From: Takifugu bimaculatus | Taxonomy: Eukaryota; Chordata; Actinopteri; Tetraodontiformes; Tetraodontidae | Assembly: GCA_004026145.2 (NCBI GenBank) | Contig: CP034977.1 | Coordinates: 5,118,822 to 5,182,821 of the forward strand | Length of the DNA stretch: 64,000 nt | Direction of reading: 5' to 3' | Shown: piece by piece, positions 23,801 to 63,142 of the stretch | Layout of the letters: each line of letters starts with the position of its first letter | How positions within the stretch are numbered: the first letter of the stretch is position 1 | The notes under the pieces: model-generated | Seen by the model: only the letters and a program-made list of their open reading frames with translations | The model's database searches: none | What the model was told of the DNA's origin: nothing | Position numbers and translations under genes: made by a program

Positions 23801-25766
23801 TCAAATGTATTTTGAGAGTCTGACGTGGTAAAAAGGTACCCACAGCCTGGATTAACTCTGACACCAGATGTAGTTTAACAGGCAGTAAAAAAAAAGTGTT
23901 TTAGGTACATTTATGATTTCCTAAAAATAAAAAACGCCTCCAGTTATGGATGAGTCACGGAAAGTCCTCCCTCTAGCGGCGGTGACCGGGTACTGCAGGT
24001 AAATATCTGCTTTTAGAACTTTATATCTGTAAATATCTGCTTTTAGAGCTGTTTTTATTCCTAAATATTCCATCTGTTTAACCCCCAGCTTCACCGACCT
24101 TCAGCCACACAACAAGATGATGCTGTGGATCTGTCTGGGCCTTCGTACCTGATGAAGCTCTTAAAAGCTGCTGATTGAGGGTTGATGCAGAGAGGAACTC
24201 GGCTCCCTTTTTGCTGTTCCAGAATGAACTGATGGATGATTTCTGAGGGGGAAAAGGACGTTATTGAAGCACCTTATAGGTCCTGATAGACTCCCAAAGA
24301 CAGGATGGCAAAACAGGCAGAGCTCAACGAAACGACATCCTGACCTTTGACCTGTCTCACAGAGCTGAGGTTCTTCTCAAAGCCGTCGTCGAACTTGGGG
24401 TTGGTGACGGGCTCAAAGTCACTGGTGTAGACGCGTCCGGAGGACGTGGTGTAGCAGCATTTACACATGCAGGTGTGGTAGCGCAGGCGGCCCTCGTCCA
24501 GGTAGGGGTGAGCCAGGGCGTCCTTCGCCGAAATCCGCTTGGACTGCGCGTCAAACACAGCCGGCATCTACGTCATTAGCATCCCGACACCATCTGACAG
24601 TGCTGCTAACGTCGGCGCCACGGTGACGCACGGCTGCGAGCGCCCGCTGCCCTCGTGCCTTTGGCGAGCACGTTCTCGCGGGCAGGTTCCAAGCGCTGGT
24701 GCGAACGAAAGGGTGCGAAGCGGCGTGACTCACCGGATCGAACACCAGCATCCTGCAGAGGAGGTGGACCGCTTCATGGGTCGCTTGGCTAGACAGCGTG
24801 TACAGAACAGGAAGTGATGGCTGGAGGCAGAAGCAAACGCGTCAGAAACACCCCCGACCACGGCGGCGGCGAAGTTCTGTCCTGGCGCACGGCTCACCTG
24901 CTTGTGGGGCCCTCTGAGAATGTGCGCTCGGGCGCCTTCGCACGCCGTCCTCATGGCTTCCATCGACGGCGTCCCCAGCAGGTCAGTGATCAGGTCAAGC
25001 TACGATAGAGCGGGGGTCATTTACCTCATTAAAGGGCCAAAAAGGGCCGTGACCTTTAGTACAAAAACTGTTGAGGTCTGCATCCACCAGAGGGCGCTGC
25101 TGCACGGTTCCGTCAATGTTTACTGGCGACAACGCGACCAAACTTGTCCTGGTGGAGATGATTGACAGGCGCTGTGGGCGGGGCTTACCTGCTGGATGGG
25201 ACTCTGGGCTTGGAAGAGGATGCGACGGCCCAGCAGCTCTGCGAAGATGCAGCCTACAGACCAGATGTCGATGGAGTTGGAGTAGTGGCGGCTCCCCATG
25301 AGGATCTCCGGCGCCCGGTAGTACTGCGTCACCACTTCCTGGGTCATGTGCCGCGCCTCGTCCGACTCCTCCACCCGAGCCAGGCCGAAGTCGCAGATCT
25401 GCAGGGAGCACAGGTTCAGAGGTCACCGGGAAAACGGCTCAGTTAGGCCCCTAAAAACGAAGCTCTGACCTTCAGCACACAGTTGCTGTTGACCAGCAGG
25501 TTCCCTGGCTTGATGTCCCGGTGCAGGATGCCGGCAGAGTGAAGGTACTTGAGTCCTGGTGGAGGAGAGGGCAACAGATCAGAGCACGGCGGCGTCTCAG
25601 GGGGCTACAGAAGCCAGCGGCGCCCACCTCGCAGAATCTGGTAGAGAAAGACTTTGGCGTGGTCGGAGCTCAGTGGCTGCGGAGACACGATGATCTTATG
25701 GAGGTCGCTTTGCATCAGTTCTGTGACCACGTAGCTGAGCGGCGCTGAAATTAAGGAGGAATCCTG

Positions 25767-25802
<36 letters not shown>

Positions 25803-28306
25803 CAAATGCTAATTAGCGTCTCCTCTCAGGATCCAAACAGATGTCATCCTGGAGGCAACATCTGGCCCCTCCACGGAGGAATTCTGCGTGAGTAACGTTA
25901 TCGACACGCAGAAACCAGAGAGGAGGAAGCAACCTGCCCACTGCCACGGTCTGGGTTCGGACGCGCGTGACTCATCCGCTCGTGGAACGCCGCTCTTCCC
26001 GTCGGACCAAAGGGCGCCCGCCCGGCTCTGGACGCGTCCCAAAAGCTCAAACTCTAAAAGAGGATCTTATCAGTCAGGAGGAGTTAAGAAGGATTTCACG
26101 CAAACGACTTTCAGAGGACAGACTGTGTCCTGACCAAAGCTAAAAATATTGTAATAAAAACAGCAAGCGGGATGATTTAGCTGCATCCCACATAGAGTGT
26201 GGTCCGCTAGCCAAGTGAGCCTACCTCCACGCTGGGGCGTAGTCAGGAGACCTGATGCCTCACGCGCCGCATTTATCCTCTCGGCTCTGATGGAGTTTAC
26301 TTTACAGAACTGATCTCACCGGCACCTAGAACAGCTGAGCTAGCAGGTCGCTGAGCTAGCGGGTCGCTGAGCTAGCGGGTCGCTGAGCTAGCCGGTCGCT
26401 GAGCTAGCCGGTCGCTGAGCTAGCCGGTCGCTGAGCTAGCCGGTCGCTGAGCTAGCGGACAATGGAAGCAAGAGAGGAGAGCTTATTTGCAACACCAGTG
26501 TGTCCACTATTGAGTCTGTGACGGCAGGGGACCATCGACAGAGGCCAGGAACATCTGTCCCCTCCAACCGCTGCCATGACAACGGCGAGTGTTGGTGTCG
26601 GGAAAGTTAGCCTTTGAGGCTAAGACGCCACAAGTGTGCCTCTAGCTTTGGTGCTGAAGGATACATTTCCTCAAAGTAGTCGATGTGTGGCGGTTGTAGC
26701 ATGTCCAGAGCCGAGAGAACCTGAGGAGGGCGACAAAGCAAAGACACGGCATCGGAGATGGGTTGGGGGGGGGGGGGGGGGGGGGGGTTGGATGTTCAAA
26801 TGGAAGAGCACTGTCGCCAGAGCTCATTAGCGTAGCCGCGCACTCACGTTTTCATGTTTGAAGAAGCAGAGCATTTTCAGCTCCCGGAACACCCTCTTAC
26901 AAGAAACAAGGTTTTGGAAGACGTTGGGCATCTTTTTGAGAGCGACTCGCTTCCCGTCTCGGGGGTCCGTCACCGACCTAGAAAAAAAAAAGGGGGGGGG
27001 GGGAATGAGCGTTTGCATTTTAGCATCGTTTCAACATCACGTGGCGGCGGCGTTCATAAAGACGCTGTGGTGCAGCGATGCTAAAATCAGGAAACGCTGC
27101 CCAAACAGCCGCCACCGGTGAGGCTCCTCCCCCCATCGACGAGGCCCCTCCCCCCATCGGCGAGGCCCCTCCCCTACCCGCGATGCTCCTCCCCCACCGG
27201 CCGAGCTACGATCTGTTGATTAGCTAGAATGGCCAGCAGGTGGAGTGATGAGGAGAGCAGCGTTATCGTTCATCGGGTTCAGTGGCGTCGCTTCGTGGCG
27301 ATTAGCCGCAGGAATGCAGAGATAAAGGTCCTCGTGAGAAGCAGCAGTGAAGGTAGAGGCCAGCGTGTCCACGTGCACGTGCTGCGGACATTAGCAACCT
27401 CCAGTGAACCTTTCTAAGTAGGATCAGTGGAGGCGAGCAGATGGTGGCGGACTAAGATCCAGGGCTCCGACACAAACATGGGCACCGGCGCCGCGTCACG
27501 CTTCCTGAAGCGGCGCGAAGGCTGCAGGCGTGTGGTCACACAACCTGGGCCGGGGGGGGCGGAGCCAGCGAGTGCTACGGCGGCGTGGCCTTGTGTAGCT
27601 GACGAGGCGGCCTAACGACCGTGTGGGCTGTGGAGGCCTGATTAGACCCTTCCTGTCCACTTCCTCTGAAGCTTCTAAAGTCTCTGGTGTCACTGGTGAA
27701 CAACAAGTAAAAAAGAATCTGACACTTTAGGTTCTAAATGGAGACTGGAGACGCCACTGATACTGGTGCCACCGTCCCACCGGTACCTGCTGAGGCATTT
27801 CCCCATCCCGAGTTACTTTGAGCTGGAAAACTTTCCCTCACGGACTCTTACCAGACCACCCCGAACGCTCCGTATCCGATGGGCCTGTCGGGCTCGATGT
27901 CCAGCTGCTGCTGGAGGTGGTGGTGCTGCTGGTGCTGCTGCTGGTGGTGCTGGTGGTGGTGGTGGTGGTGGTGCGCTTTGGCGGCTTGGACCTGCGCCGG
28001 AGCCGCCGCCGCCGCCGGCCCGGGGGCTTGCCCCGGCGCGGGCGAGGGGAAGTAGGGCTGCTGCTGCCCGGGGTTGAGCATCACGGCCGCCGCGGCCGCC
28101 GTGGAGGTGTGCTGCTGGACCGTGTGCACGGCGGCGGCGGAGCCCGGGTGCTGCAGGTGGTGGTGGTGGTGGTGCATGTGGGGGGGCGGCAGGTGCTGCA
28201 GCTGGTGGTGGTGGTGCGGGTGGTGAGCGGCCACGGCCGAGGAGCCTCCGTTGTACGCAGCCATCATTTTCGGAACATTTGTAGCCGACGCGCCGCACAG
28301 AGCCAT
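23510..28306 (-). CDS. nlk: nemo-like kinase, 11 exons, complete
   Basis: Exons in transcript order: 28306-27852, 26977-26848, 26720-26665, 25734-25628, 25555-25470, 25398-25189, 24999-24898, 24820-24734, 24543-24345, 24242-24149, 23564-23510. All are GT-AG and phases agree; the product is 526 residues, close to the 527 of human NLK. NLK is a proline-directed serine/threonine kinase related to MAP kinases that phosphorylates TCF/LEF, FOXO and other factors downstream of Wnt and TGF-beta signals. The His/Ala/Gln-rich N-terminus (residues 1-135) precedes the kinase domain: glycine loop GYGAFGVVW, lysine in VALKKM, HRDIKPGN, DFG, the NLK-type TQE activation motif (in place of the MAPK TxY) and RAPE. 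The end MPPSPLVWE is conserved. Teleosts can carry two nlk copies; I cannot say which this is. Confidence 0.97.
23761..23794. repeat. (TG)n microsatellite in nlk intron 10
   Basis: Short pure TG run within the last nlk intron. Confidence 0.9.
25084..25098 (+). promoter_or_regulatory. CTCF-like motif in nlk intron 6
   Basis: CCACCAGAGGGCGCT is a very good match to the CTCF core. Motif match only. Confidence 0.45.
26335..26457. repeat. 16-bp tandem repeat in nlk intron 3 (about 7.5 copies)
   Basis: Units of GAGCTAGCCGGTCGCT with one variable position. Confidence 0.92.
27120..27205. repeat. short CCTCCCCC-rich tandem in nlk intron 1
   Basis: Four to five degenerate copies of a unit like CGAGGCCCCTCCCCCCAT. 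Confidence 0.75.
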
Positions 28307-29560
28307 CCGGCGGGGCGGAACGCGTCTCCTGCGGGAAGCTGCTCCGGGTGACGGCTACCAGGCTGCGGGACTTCCGGAAAACATACAGAAAATGGCCTCA
28401 AACGATCAGCGAAGCCACCCCGGTGGGTCCGCGATCATAATGCCAACGAGGATCTGACCCACTTCCACTAAATGGCAGCTCCGCTTTCAGACCAGTCTGG
28501 CCCCGGGGCTGAGAACGGAAACCATGGGTGCGATGGAGCCGGGAAATCTATGATCAAAGCAAAAACACTGAGGAGGAATCGACCCGCACCCCCATTAATA
28601 AATAAAAAAGTTCCTAGATGTCCCTCATGACAGAGATGGCGCCCCCCTCCCTGCGGATCATCCGTGTGTCACATCGGCCAACTTGGCCACCTCCGTTGCT
28701 CTTCCCACCACCCGGCTTGGAAATCGCATCGATTATCCCAAATCCTCCTGCTCCAGGTGTCCGCGGAGACCCGACTTTAGCAAGGAGAGGAGGAAGAGCG
28801 GGATGGGATGGAATGGGATGGGGGGGGGGGGGGGGGGGTAATCTGGGAGTCGTAATCAACGCTCCGCTGCTGCCTGTGATCCGGTGCAGAGGAGCTGTTT
28901 CCCGGCCAGGCCACAACACCACAGCGCTGTCGGGCAGGCGGCGGCAGGCAGGCCCAGGCCTCGGCCAGCCGCTTAGCTCACATATTCATCCAGAGACCCC
29001 CGCGTCTGGACACAGACCCCCGTCGGTGAGCGATGAAGCCGCGGCCATGACTCAAACAGCGAAAAGACGGATCCTCGCAGACGGCTGGCAGGCAACTTGT
29101 TTCCCCCCATCGACAGCCGAGTGTCCGCGCCGTCCTCCCGGGGCTCACCTCCAGGGATGGTGGGGGGGGGGGAGGACAGGAACCCGGAGAAGCACTGGAA
29201 AAGTTCGATCCACCGACCACCGCAGCCGGACCGAAGCGCCCGACCTGACAGATCCGAGCGAGCGGCTCTCCGGATCAAAACAGCCGACCCTGTCGCTGAG
29301 TGTCGGGGAGGAGCGCGAGGAAGCCAGCCGCTCCAACAGGCGCTCCGCTCGGCTACGAGCCCGTGCGTGTCCCCGCTGTCACGGACGGTCCTGGTGGGGG
29401 AACACGGCGGCTCACAGCGGCGCTGGAATCAGCAGTTTATCCAACATGGTGAACCGAACCGGGGCTGCTCGGGCGCTCGGATTATACGGGCCGCCGACCA
29501 ATCAGCTGCCGCGGCGCACTGACGTCACGGCCTCTCCCGCGATTGGCACCGCGCGCAGCC
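28307..29560 (-). promoter_or_regulatory. nlk 5'UTR and CpG-rich promoter
   Basis: GC- and CpG-rich sequence directly upstream of the nlk start codon. At its distal end are a full cAMP-response element TGACGTCA (29520-29527), a CCAAT box (29498-29502) and an inverted CCAAT (ATTGG, 29542-29546), a compact cluster typical of a TATA-less promoter. The long open frame across this region on the plus strand is a by-product of GC richness and matches nothing I know. The transcription start is not fixed. Confidence 0.55.
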
Positions 29561-29769
29561 AGTGAGGCGCGCGGCCGCGGGGAGGGCGGGAAGAGAGCCG
29601 ATGATCCGGTGAATAACAGCCTGTTATTAAGCGGTAATAACAGCTCACTCGCCTCAGCCACCAGGACCGTCGCGTTTAAATCTTAGCTTGTTGTTTCTGT
29701 CAAACTTTTAGACATCTATGGATTCACCTAAACGATGTGGTTCTAGTTAAAATACACCTTCTGGACTGG

Positions 29770-30180
29770 TAACACTGGGAAAGAGAGGGCTCAGACAGAG
29801 GATAAGTAACAGGTTATATACTGGGATAGAGAGGGTAACCGGCTGGTTATACTGGGATAGAGAGGGTAATCAACCTGGTTATACTGGGACAGAGGGTAAC
29901 AGGCTGGTTATACTGGGATAGAGAGGATAATTAACCTGGTTATACTGGGACAGAGAGGGTAACAGACTGGTTATACTGGTACAGAGAGGGTAACAGGCTG
30001 GGTATACTGGGATAGAGAGGATAATTAACCTGGTTATACTGGGATAGAGAGGGGAAACAGGCTAGTTATACTGGGACAGAGAGGGTAACAGGCTGGTTAT
30101 ACTGGGATAGAGAGGATAATTAACCTGGTTATACTGGGATAGAGAGGGTAACAGGCTGGGTTTACTGGGACAGAGAGGAT
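29770..30180. repeat. 31-32-bp minisatellite between nlk and smco4
   Basis: About 13 degenerate copies built on CTGGGATAGAGAGGGTAACA followed by GGCTGGTTATA. Some copies have ATTAACCTGG in the second half, so two subtypes alternate. Confidence 0.9.
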
Positions 30181-31751
30181 TTGAAAACTTGATTATACTG
30201 GTTATACTGATAAGCGGACTGGTTATGTCTGAGGTGGGGTGAAATAACTACTGGGAATTGTTCATGAATATTTTCATCTAGTTTTTTATTCTTCCTCCTG
30301 ATTTCTTGTGTCTTCTCATTTGCGCCCAACTCTCCTTTTCTTTACCTGCGTTTCTTCCCTTTATTTTCTTCCTTCCGACCAAAGTCTAGCCCTCTTTTGA
30401 AGTTGCTCCCAGCATCAGGTAGTTGTTCTCCTCAATCTTTGTTTTTTATTCCAGGAAAAGCTTTGAAAACTCCATCGATGATCCATCCTCTCAAGGAGGA
30501 TGTTGTCAAGCATGGCAGACAGAAGACCCTCTGTTTACTTACAAGTAATTTTTATTAATATTATTAATAATTAACATAGGTCTCATAAAACAAAGCGACG
30601 TATTTGAACGATCGAACACCATTTGTGAAGATGCATGGTGAAGATGCATTTAAAATGTCTTGTGCAACCCTGTTTAATGCGCCTGTCTCGGGTTTTATTC
30701 TGAAGGGCTGTTCCGGAAGCTCCCCTGCTGTGACACCGGCTAACTTCCGCTGGTGCCCAGCGCGGCTCGTGCGTCTCCTCGCGGACTGCCACGTCGAGCT
30801 CGGCGAGGAAGCGCAGAAACTTGGGCAGAGTCGCGCCGCCACCCGCCTGGTGTCCGGGGCCGCGGAGAACCGCCGCCACTGTCCCGCACAACTGTCCCGC
30901 ACAACTCCGTCGGACCAGCCGAACCTCGCCAGGAAGCGTTTACTCAGCGGTCGGAGACACCGGATACCGGAGCCAGTCAGCAACTTCCCGAACCCGGATC
31001 AGAACCCGTCGGTGCCACTGGGACCGGTTCACTCGCGTTAGTCGCGGTGGTAAACTGGTTCAGTGTTGCAGGTGGAGTGCGATTTGCCCAGCAACAGATT
31101 ACGGGAGATTAGTGACGTTTGTTTGCAATAAGTTCTAAAAACGACTAATAACTAATGAAAAAGTAATTTACCACAAACTCTGGTGGAAGCAGGTTTTACT
31201 GGCTGCATTTGAATGCTTTCACTTAATCATGTTTTCAGGTTTAACTTGATAAAAAGTCGTTTAACTGCCGGTTAATTGTTATTTTGTAGTTTTACATCCG
31301 CATTAGACGTGAACCAACAGTTTCTGCACTTTAATAAAGCAGAGCCAATAGTATTTAGATTCAGGACATGAAGCGGTTATTTTTGTGATGCCTAAAGGCC
31401 TCTCGGGGTTGGAAAATCCTGTTTTTGTGTGTATGTGTGTAATTGTTATGTTGGGTTAGCCCAGAATCTGAGCCTGAGGGGGAACAAAGTTGTCTTGGGG
31501 TGTTTGAAAAGGAGAACAAATAGTTGGAACTAAAGTGCAAATGTTGTCTTTTTAAAGTGTGAACATAAAGAGAAGCTTCAGGTTTCTGAATCGTGACCAA
31601 ACAGAAGATTGTGGTGCTGAAATACTGTAAAAGAGCGTCCGAGTTGGGTCCAAGTCCAGAAAGGTTTAGCAGTTTAAAGGTCCGGTGATTTTGGAACAGG
31701 ACGTGTGAACGTGTGACTCTTGTGTTGCAGCGTCTCAGCAGCGAGGACGTC
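30181..31751. other. spacer and probable 5' non-coding part of smco4
   Basis: No recognisable protein is encoded. GC-rich sequence at about 30720-31050 looks like a promoter or first-exon region and lies in the right place for smco4, whose coding exon begins with an acceptor (AG at 31729-31730). The actual 5' exon cannot be fixed from sequence. Confidence 0.4.
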
Positions 31752-31931
31752 ATGAGGCAGCTCAAAGGCAAACCCAAGAAGGAGACCTCCAAAGACAAGC
31801 GGGAGCGGAAGCAGGCCATGCAGGACGCCCGCAAGCAGGTGGCCACCGTGGTTCTGCCCACCGTGGCCGTGGTGGTGCTGCTCATCGTCTTCTTTGTCTA
31901 CGCTGCCACCAGGCCCGGCGCCATCGCGTAG
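31752..31931 (+). CDS. smco4: single-pass membrane and coiled-coil protein SMCO4
   Basis: A complete 59-residue protein, the same length as mammalian SMCO4, in one coding exon. The exon starts after a splice acceptor at 31730, so the upstream exon is non-coding. The N-terminus MRQLKGKPKKETSKDKRERK is nearly identical to the family. A charged helix with coiled-coil character (about residues 8-30) is followed by one hydrophobic segment, VVLPTVAVVVLLIVFFVYAA (about 33-52), and a short tail. The cellular role of the family is poorly known. An AATAAA signal at 32246-32251 gives a 3'UTR of about 315 nt. Confidence 0.93.
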   Translation: MRQLKGKPKKETSKDKRERKQAMQDARKQVATVVLPTVAVVVLLIVFFVYAATRPGAIA

Positions 31932-32245
31932 ACCTCAGACTGGCGGACTGGAAATGACTAAACCAAAGGATTTACCGCCCAGTTCCCCTCCCCGACCCTC
32001 CTCCGAACACTCCATGCAATAGCTCACCTGCCAAGGACTGAAAAGATGCCCCCCGTTACCACTTTCTTTCTTTTTGACGTGTGCTGGACGTATGAAAGTG
32101 TTTGTTCTCGCCGTCTGAGAAGGCCACGCCCCCGATGAATGTAAGGCGTTCAGGTCCCTGAAGGTGAAGGCTCTCCGCTGGAACCTGTGGGTCATGAGTG
32201 CTTCTGATGATGTGCCTTAACACAAGTCCGTCTTTGGGTTCAGGA

Positions 32246-32251
32246 AATAAA
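32246..32251 (+). terminator. poly(A) signal of smco4
   Basis: AATAAA 315 bp after the smco4 stop codon, followed by G/T-rich sequence. Confidence 0.7.
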
Positions 32252-33678
32252 TGTCTGAAATCTGACCAGTGTCGGGGGGCTGTTGGGCTTTTGCTGTGAA
32301 TGGGCTCGTGGAACAAGCCTGCTGATGAGGTTCTGGTGTGTTGGACACGTGCGTGAGGTTCTGCCTCAGACCCGACACCCGTCGGTGTTTAGGTGAGTTC
32401 AGGTTGGGCTCAGCGAGCCGAGTCCAAGCACTGGCGGTCTGTTCCCCCAGCAGGCACCGCTTTGGCCAGTTTTTAGGGGGGTCGTCTGTCTAACAGCAGG
32501 CGTGAAGGTTCTGGGGTCACTCAGCAGACCCGGGACCTGCGTTGTCCAGTTCCACAGTGTCTGAGGCGTATGCGTGTGGTGGATGATATTGAGGAAGCAT
32601 TCCGAACAGGAAGTTCTCTCCGTTTTCAGGCACAAACGGGTGCATTTTTCATCAAACTTTACATAACTGCCGGGAACAGCAAGTTTTGGGAATGATTAAT
32701 CCACATTTGGTGCTCCGCTGAGTATTTAGGACAGCAGCCGTGTGTGCGTGCGTGCGTGCGTGCGTGTGTGTTGACCCATCAGCAAGCTCTACTTCCGCCC
32801 TCTAGTGGTCAGGGAAGATCAGTCGCTGACCTGTGATGGGATCCAGTTTGTGTAAAATCTGACAATTAAATCAGAATTTAGGGTAAAATAGAAGCGAAAC
32901 TAGACCAAGATCACGAAACAGATAACTTGCTTATAATAAACATACTGATTAAGTGCAAAATTGTAAAGATACATGCTTGGATCAAAGTTCTTCAAGACTT
33001 TATTGATTTGATTCAGAATTTGCTTAACTCGGCGGACCAGACGGTTTCTTATTTTAATTCATGGGTTCTTGTATTACAATTTAGCGAAATTGATTGTTAA
33101 AACGGCTAAAATCATGAATGAAAATTGTAAAGGAAGTTTTATTAAAAAAAGAGACCATCCTGGTTGGCGCATGCGCACTAAACCAGCTATGGTGCGATTT
33201 AATGAAACGAGGGCGGAAGTCCAAAATCTGTACTTCAAAGTAATATGTGATACGACGACAGCTCGAAGTTCCCACGAGGTAATTCGTTGTTTTGGTCGTG
33301 AATTGACAACTCAAATCTTCCCCTCGAACCAACGCGGACAGAACATATTAAAGCTTCGGTCCGAAATGCTGCCACCAGATGACAGTTTGCCATTTTATGA
33401 ATGGGAGCCTGGAGACCGGGACCGGAAGTGGGGTTCTTGCCCCCTCTACGGTAACTTGACCCTGGTCTCCAACGCCTCCCATCAATTTCTCTGAAGAAGA
33501 CTTCCGGTGGTGTGTCATGGCGGTGGCATGGTGAATCCTACAGAAAGGGAAAAATATTCGCCCCGTTCGTCCTTTTACGTCGATTCGGGACAGAATTTCA
33601 TGCCTGAGTAAGCCCGACAGCTCCGGTCCCGCACCTTGGATCTACCAGCGCAGCTTTGCGGCGTCCCCCCGCCCGGCC
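32252..33678. other. intergenic spacer and nf1 promoter region
   Basis: A 141-codon plus-strand open frame (33069-33494) has no recognisable domain and no coding look, so I do not call it. The last 180 bp before the nf1 start codon is GC-rich and is probably nf1 5'UTR and core promoter. A CTCF-like motif lies at 32795-32808. Confidence 0.5.
32795..32808 (-). promoter_or_regulatory. CTCF-like motif between smco4 and nf1
   Basis: The minus strand reads CCACTAGAGGGCGG, a strong CTCF core match in a gene boundary position. Motif match only. Confidence 0.45.
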
Positions 33679-60954
<27,276 letters not shown>

Positions 60955-62719
60955 GCGGGCGGCGCAGCGACGGCGGCGTCCTCCTGTCACGCACCCCTCC
61001 CCCCCCCAGCCTGCAGGGCCTCACGCCGCACGTGACTTTGGACTCATTTAGTTTCTTCCGCCGCGTCCGAGCGACTCCGCGGTCCCGCCGAGGAGGAGCG
61101 GCTGCGGCCGGGTCCTCGCCTGGACGCCGGTCACGCCCGTCCAGCTGTCGGCAGGAAGTCGGCGGAGACTGAGACGTTTTGGTTCCTCTGACAGAACTTG
61201 GAGGGTGGGAACAGCCGCGGGGGGTCGGCGACCTTCTGGGACATCCGAGCTTCCCTCTGTACATATTTTACATAGACAGATGATGTATCGGTCGTCACTC
61301 AAGTCGTGCTGAATCTGGATGTTGACGTTCTCTCCATGGTGTGCCTTTGTCAGGGGTTTTCAGTGTGTACAATAGTGTAAAGCAACGGTTGCCGGGGACT
61401 CAGCGAAGCAGGTACTAATTATGGAGGCGAGCCGTCCGCGTCTCCTGAGCTCGCCGGAGATTCCGCGTTGGCCTCCGACGACCTTCAGTATACAATCATC
61501 CATCGACCCTGTTGCCTGAACGTATTTATGCTGTACAGCTAGCTAGAGACGTGCGACTCTGTGTGGAAGCAAAGCTCGTGGAACACCAGGTGAAACGTGT
61601 AAATATCTGCCAGCTTTGCTTTGGCCTTTTCCTCCTGATTTAGTTCCGTCTCCTCTTTCAGTACGACGTCTTTTCTCAGCAGCCTTCGCTTTTGTTTTAG
61701 TTACAAGGAAGATGATTTAACGGGCAATAATCTCCAGAGCTGTCGTCAGCGTGTTTTATCCTGTCACGTGTGCGATACGCCGTCCTGGCCTGACGAGGTA
61801 GCCGTTAGCCACCGGCGCCGCTCACCGTGAAGAAGAGGTTCTTAGAACAGTTTGCTGGCTAATGTCAGAATTTGAAGGGAACCCGTTTCTAAACTGCTAA
61901 CAACAAAAGAACTAGCAGACACAGCTAATCTGAGCTAATGCTACGCTGACAAATTTATCCTCGACTCTCACGAAACGGCCGATATTCTCGTTCATGGGAC
62001 TTTAGCAAGTGGTGATGCCACCCTCCCCTCAGCTTGCTAGCTTAGCTTAATTTCAACTTGTGCTGATAATGTTTGGAGTCTAAATGACTAGTTCCCTTAA
62101 ACACAATTTTAGCATTAGCATTAAATGCTTGTGCTGGTTCTTACAAATTGCCTGTTTGTCCTGTTTAACTTGGCTGAAAACGAAAGAAAATCCAAAATGT
62201 TTTAATTTTGTCAGGAATTCGATGGATGCGACGAACACATGAACACGTCACGATAATCCATCACGGCTAACATCTTTTATCCATGTTTACGCATAATTGT
62301 TTTAGCTAATCCGTTGCAGCCATTAGCAGGGTTTGGCTAATCACGCTTTTTGTCGTTATCGTTGCTTTTTAATGTCGAAGAATTTTATTTTATTTTTTAC
62401 AGAGTTCAGCCATCAGAATCAGTATTAGCACCGCTAACGCAGCGACGCGCTCGGTCATCATCGGAACGAAATCTTCCAAAAGTGGCGCCCCCCGGTGGGC
62501 ATCGGGATCTTCTGGGGTTCCCGCCTCAAAGAGCGACACAAAGGGGAAACTGAATCGACCCGCGGAAGCTTGGACCAGGACCAAACCGGCAGAATCCATG
62601 AAAACTCCCAGAATTCAGCTGAACCGTTTTTATTTCTACCGACCGGTTGAAACATCTTCCTGCCTTCTCGTGTAAATAGAAAATCACCAAGTCACATGTT
62701 CTGTGCTGCCTGATGTTTG

Positions 62720-62772
62720 GAGCGGCGCCGGGTCGGTCCTCAGTCGGGCTGAGGACCGACCCGGCGCCGCTC
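62720..62772. other. perfect 24-bp inverted repeat (hairpin)
   Basis: Arms 62720-62743 and 62749-62772 are exact reverse complements around a 5-nt loop (TCGGG). They are GC-rich. Transcribed as nf1 3'UTR, this would be a very stable stem-loop. Confidence 0.97.
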
Positions 62773-62814
62773 GGATCCACGCTTGCAGATGAAACATCCC
62801 CGACGTCCAGCGGC

Positions 62815-62860
62815 GAGGGGTTTCGAACCCGCAACCTCTGGGAGCGGAGGTTGACTTGCA
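62815..62860 (-). mobile_element. tRNA-like SINE head fragment
   Basis: The minus strand reads CCAGAGGTTGCGGGTTCGAA and continues ACC: a T-arm with B-box-like GGTTCGAAACC preceded by an anticodon-like stem. Related to the fragment at 10693-10738. Not a complete tRNA. Confidence 0.4.
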
Positions 62861-63142
62861 CTAATTTAAAGGAAGGGTGGTGGGTTTGGGAAGATAAAAG
62901 ACCCTGAAAACGCGGCATGTTTTCTTTGATGTTATGCAAAAACTGAAACGTGTGTAGAGTTCTGGTGCGACCTTTGTTTTTAATGCAGTACATGTGACAA
63001 TTGTAAATACTTTGTGTACAATTTGAGACGGTCTATTTACTACACTGTACATACATGTGATATTGTATCATTTGGTTTTTGTAAAGCAGTTAGTTTCTGT
63101 ATAATAATATACAAATTGAACTATTCCAGTGTTAGTAATAAA

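Larger units (their letters stand above)
60955..63142 (+). promoter_or_regulatory. nf1 3'UTR and poly(A) signal
   Basis: About 2.2 kb from the stop codon to AATAAA at 63137-63142. The last 150 bp (TTGTAAATACTTTGTGTACA and the AT-rich stretch after it) looks like the conserved end of vertebrate NF1 mRNAs. The middle contains several TTAGC-rich stretches, a perfect hairpin (62720-62772) and a tRNA-like fragment. No other gene is seen. Confidence 0.7.

Noticed and set aside
28618..29565. 315-codon plus-strand open frame upstream of nlk
   Set aside because: It lies in the GC-rich nlk promoter, contains a poly-G run and shows no recognisable domain; stops are rare there because of base composition.
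30604..31112. GC-rich open frames upstream of smco4 as a protein gene
   Set aside because: Several overlapping frames on both strands are open, as expected for a CpG-rich 5' region; none has a domain I recognise.
33069..33494. 141-codon open frame upstream of nf1
   Set aside because: No family resemblance, signal, repeat or splice context; length is within chance for this region.
62815..62860. Functional tRNA gene on the minus strand
   Set aside because: Only the anticodon-like and T-arm parts are recognisable; there is no acceptor stem or A box in register.
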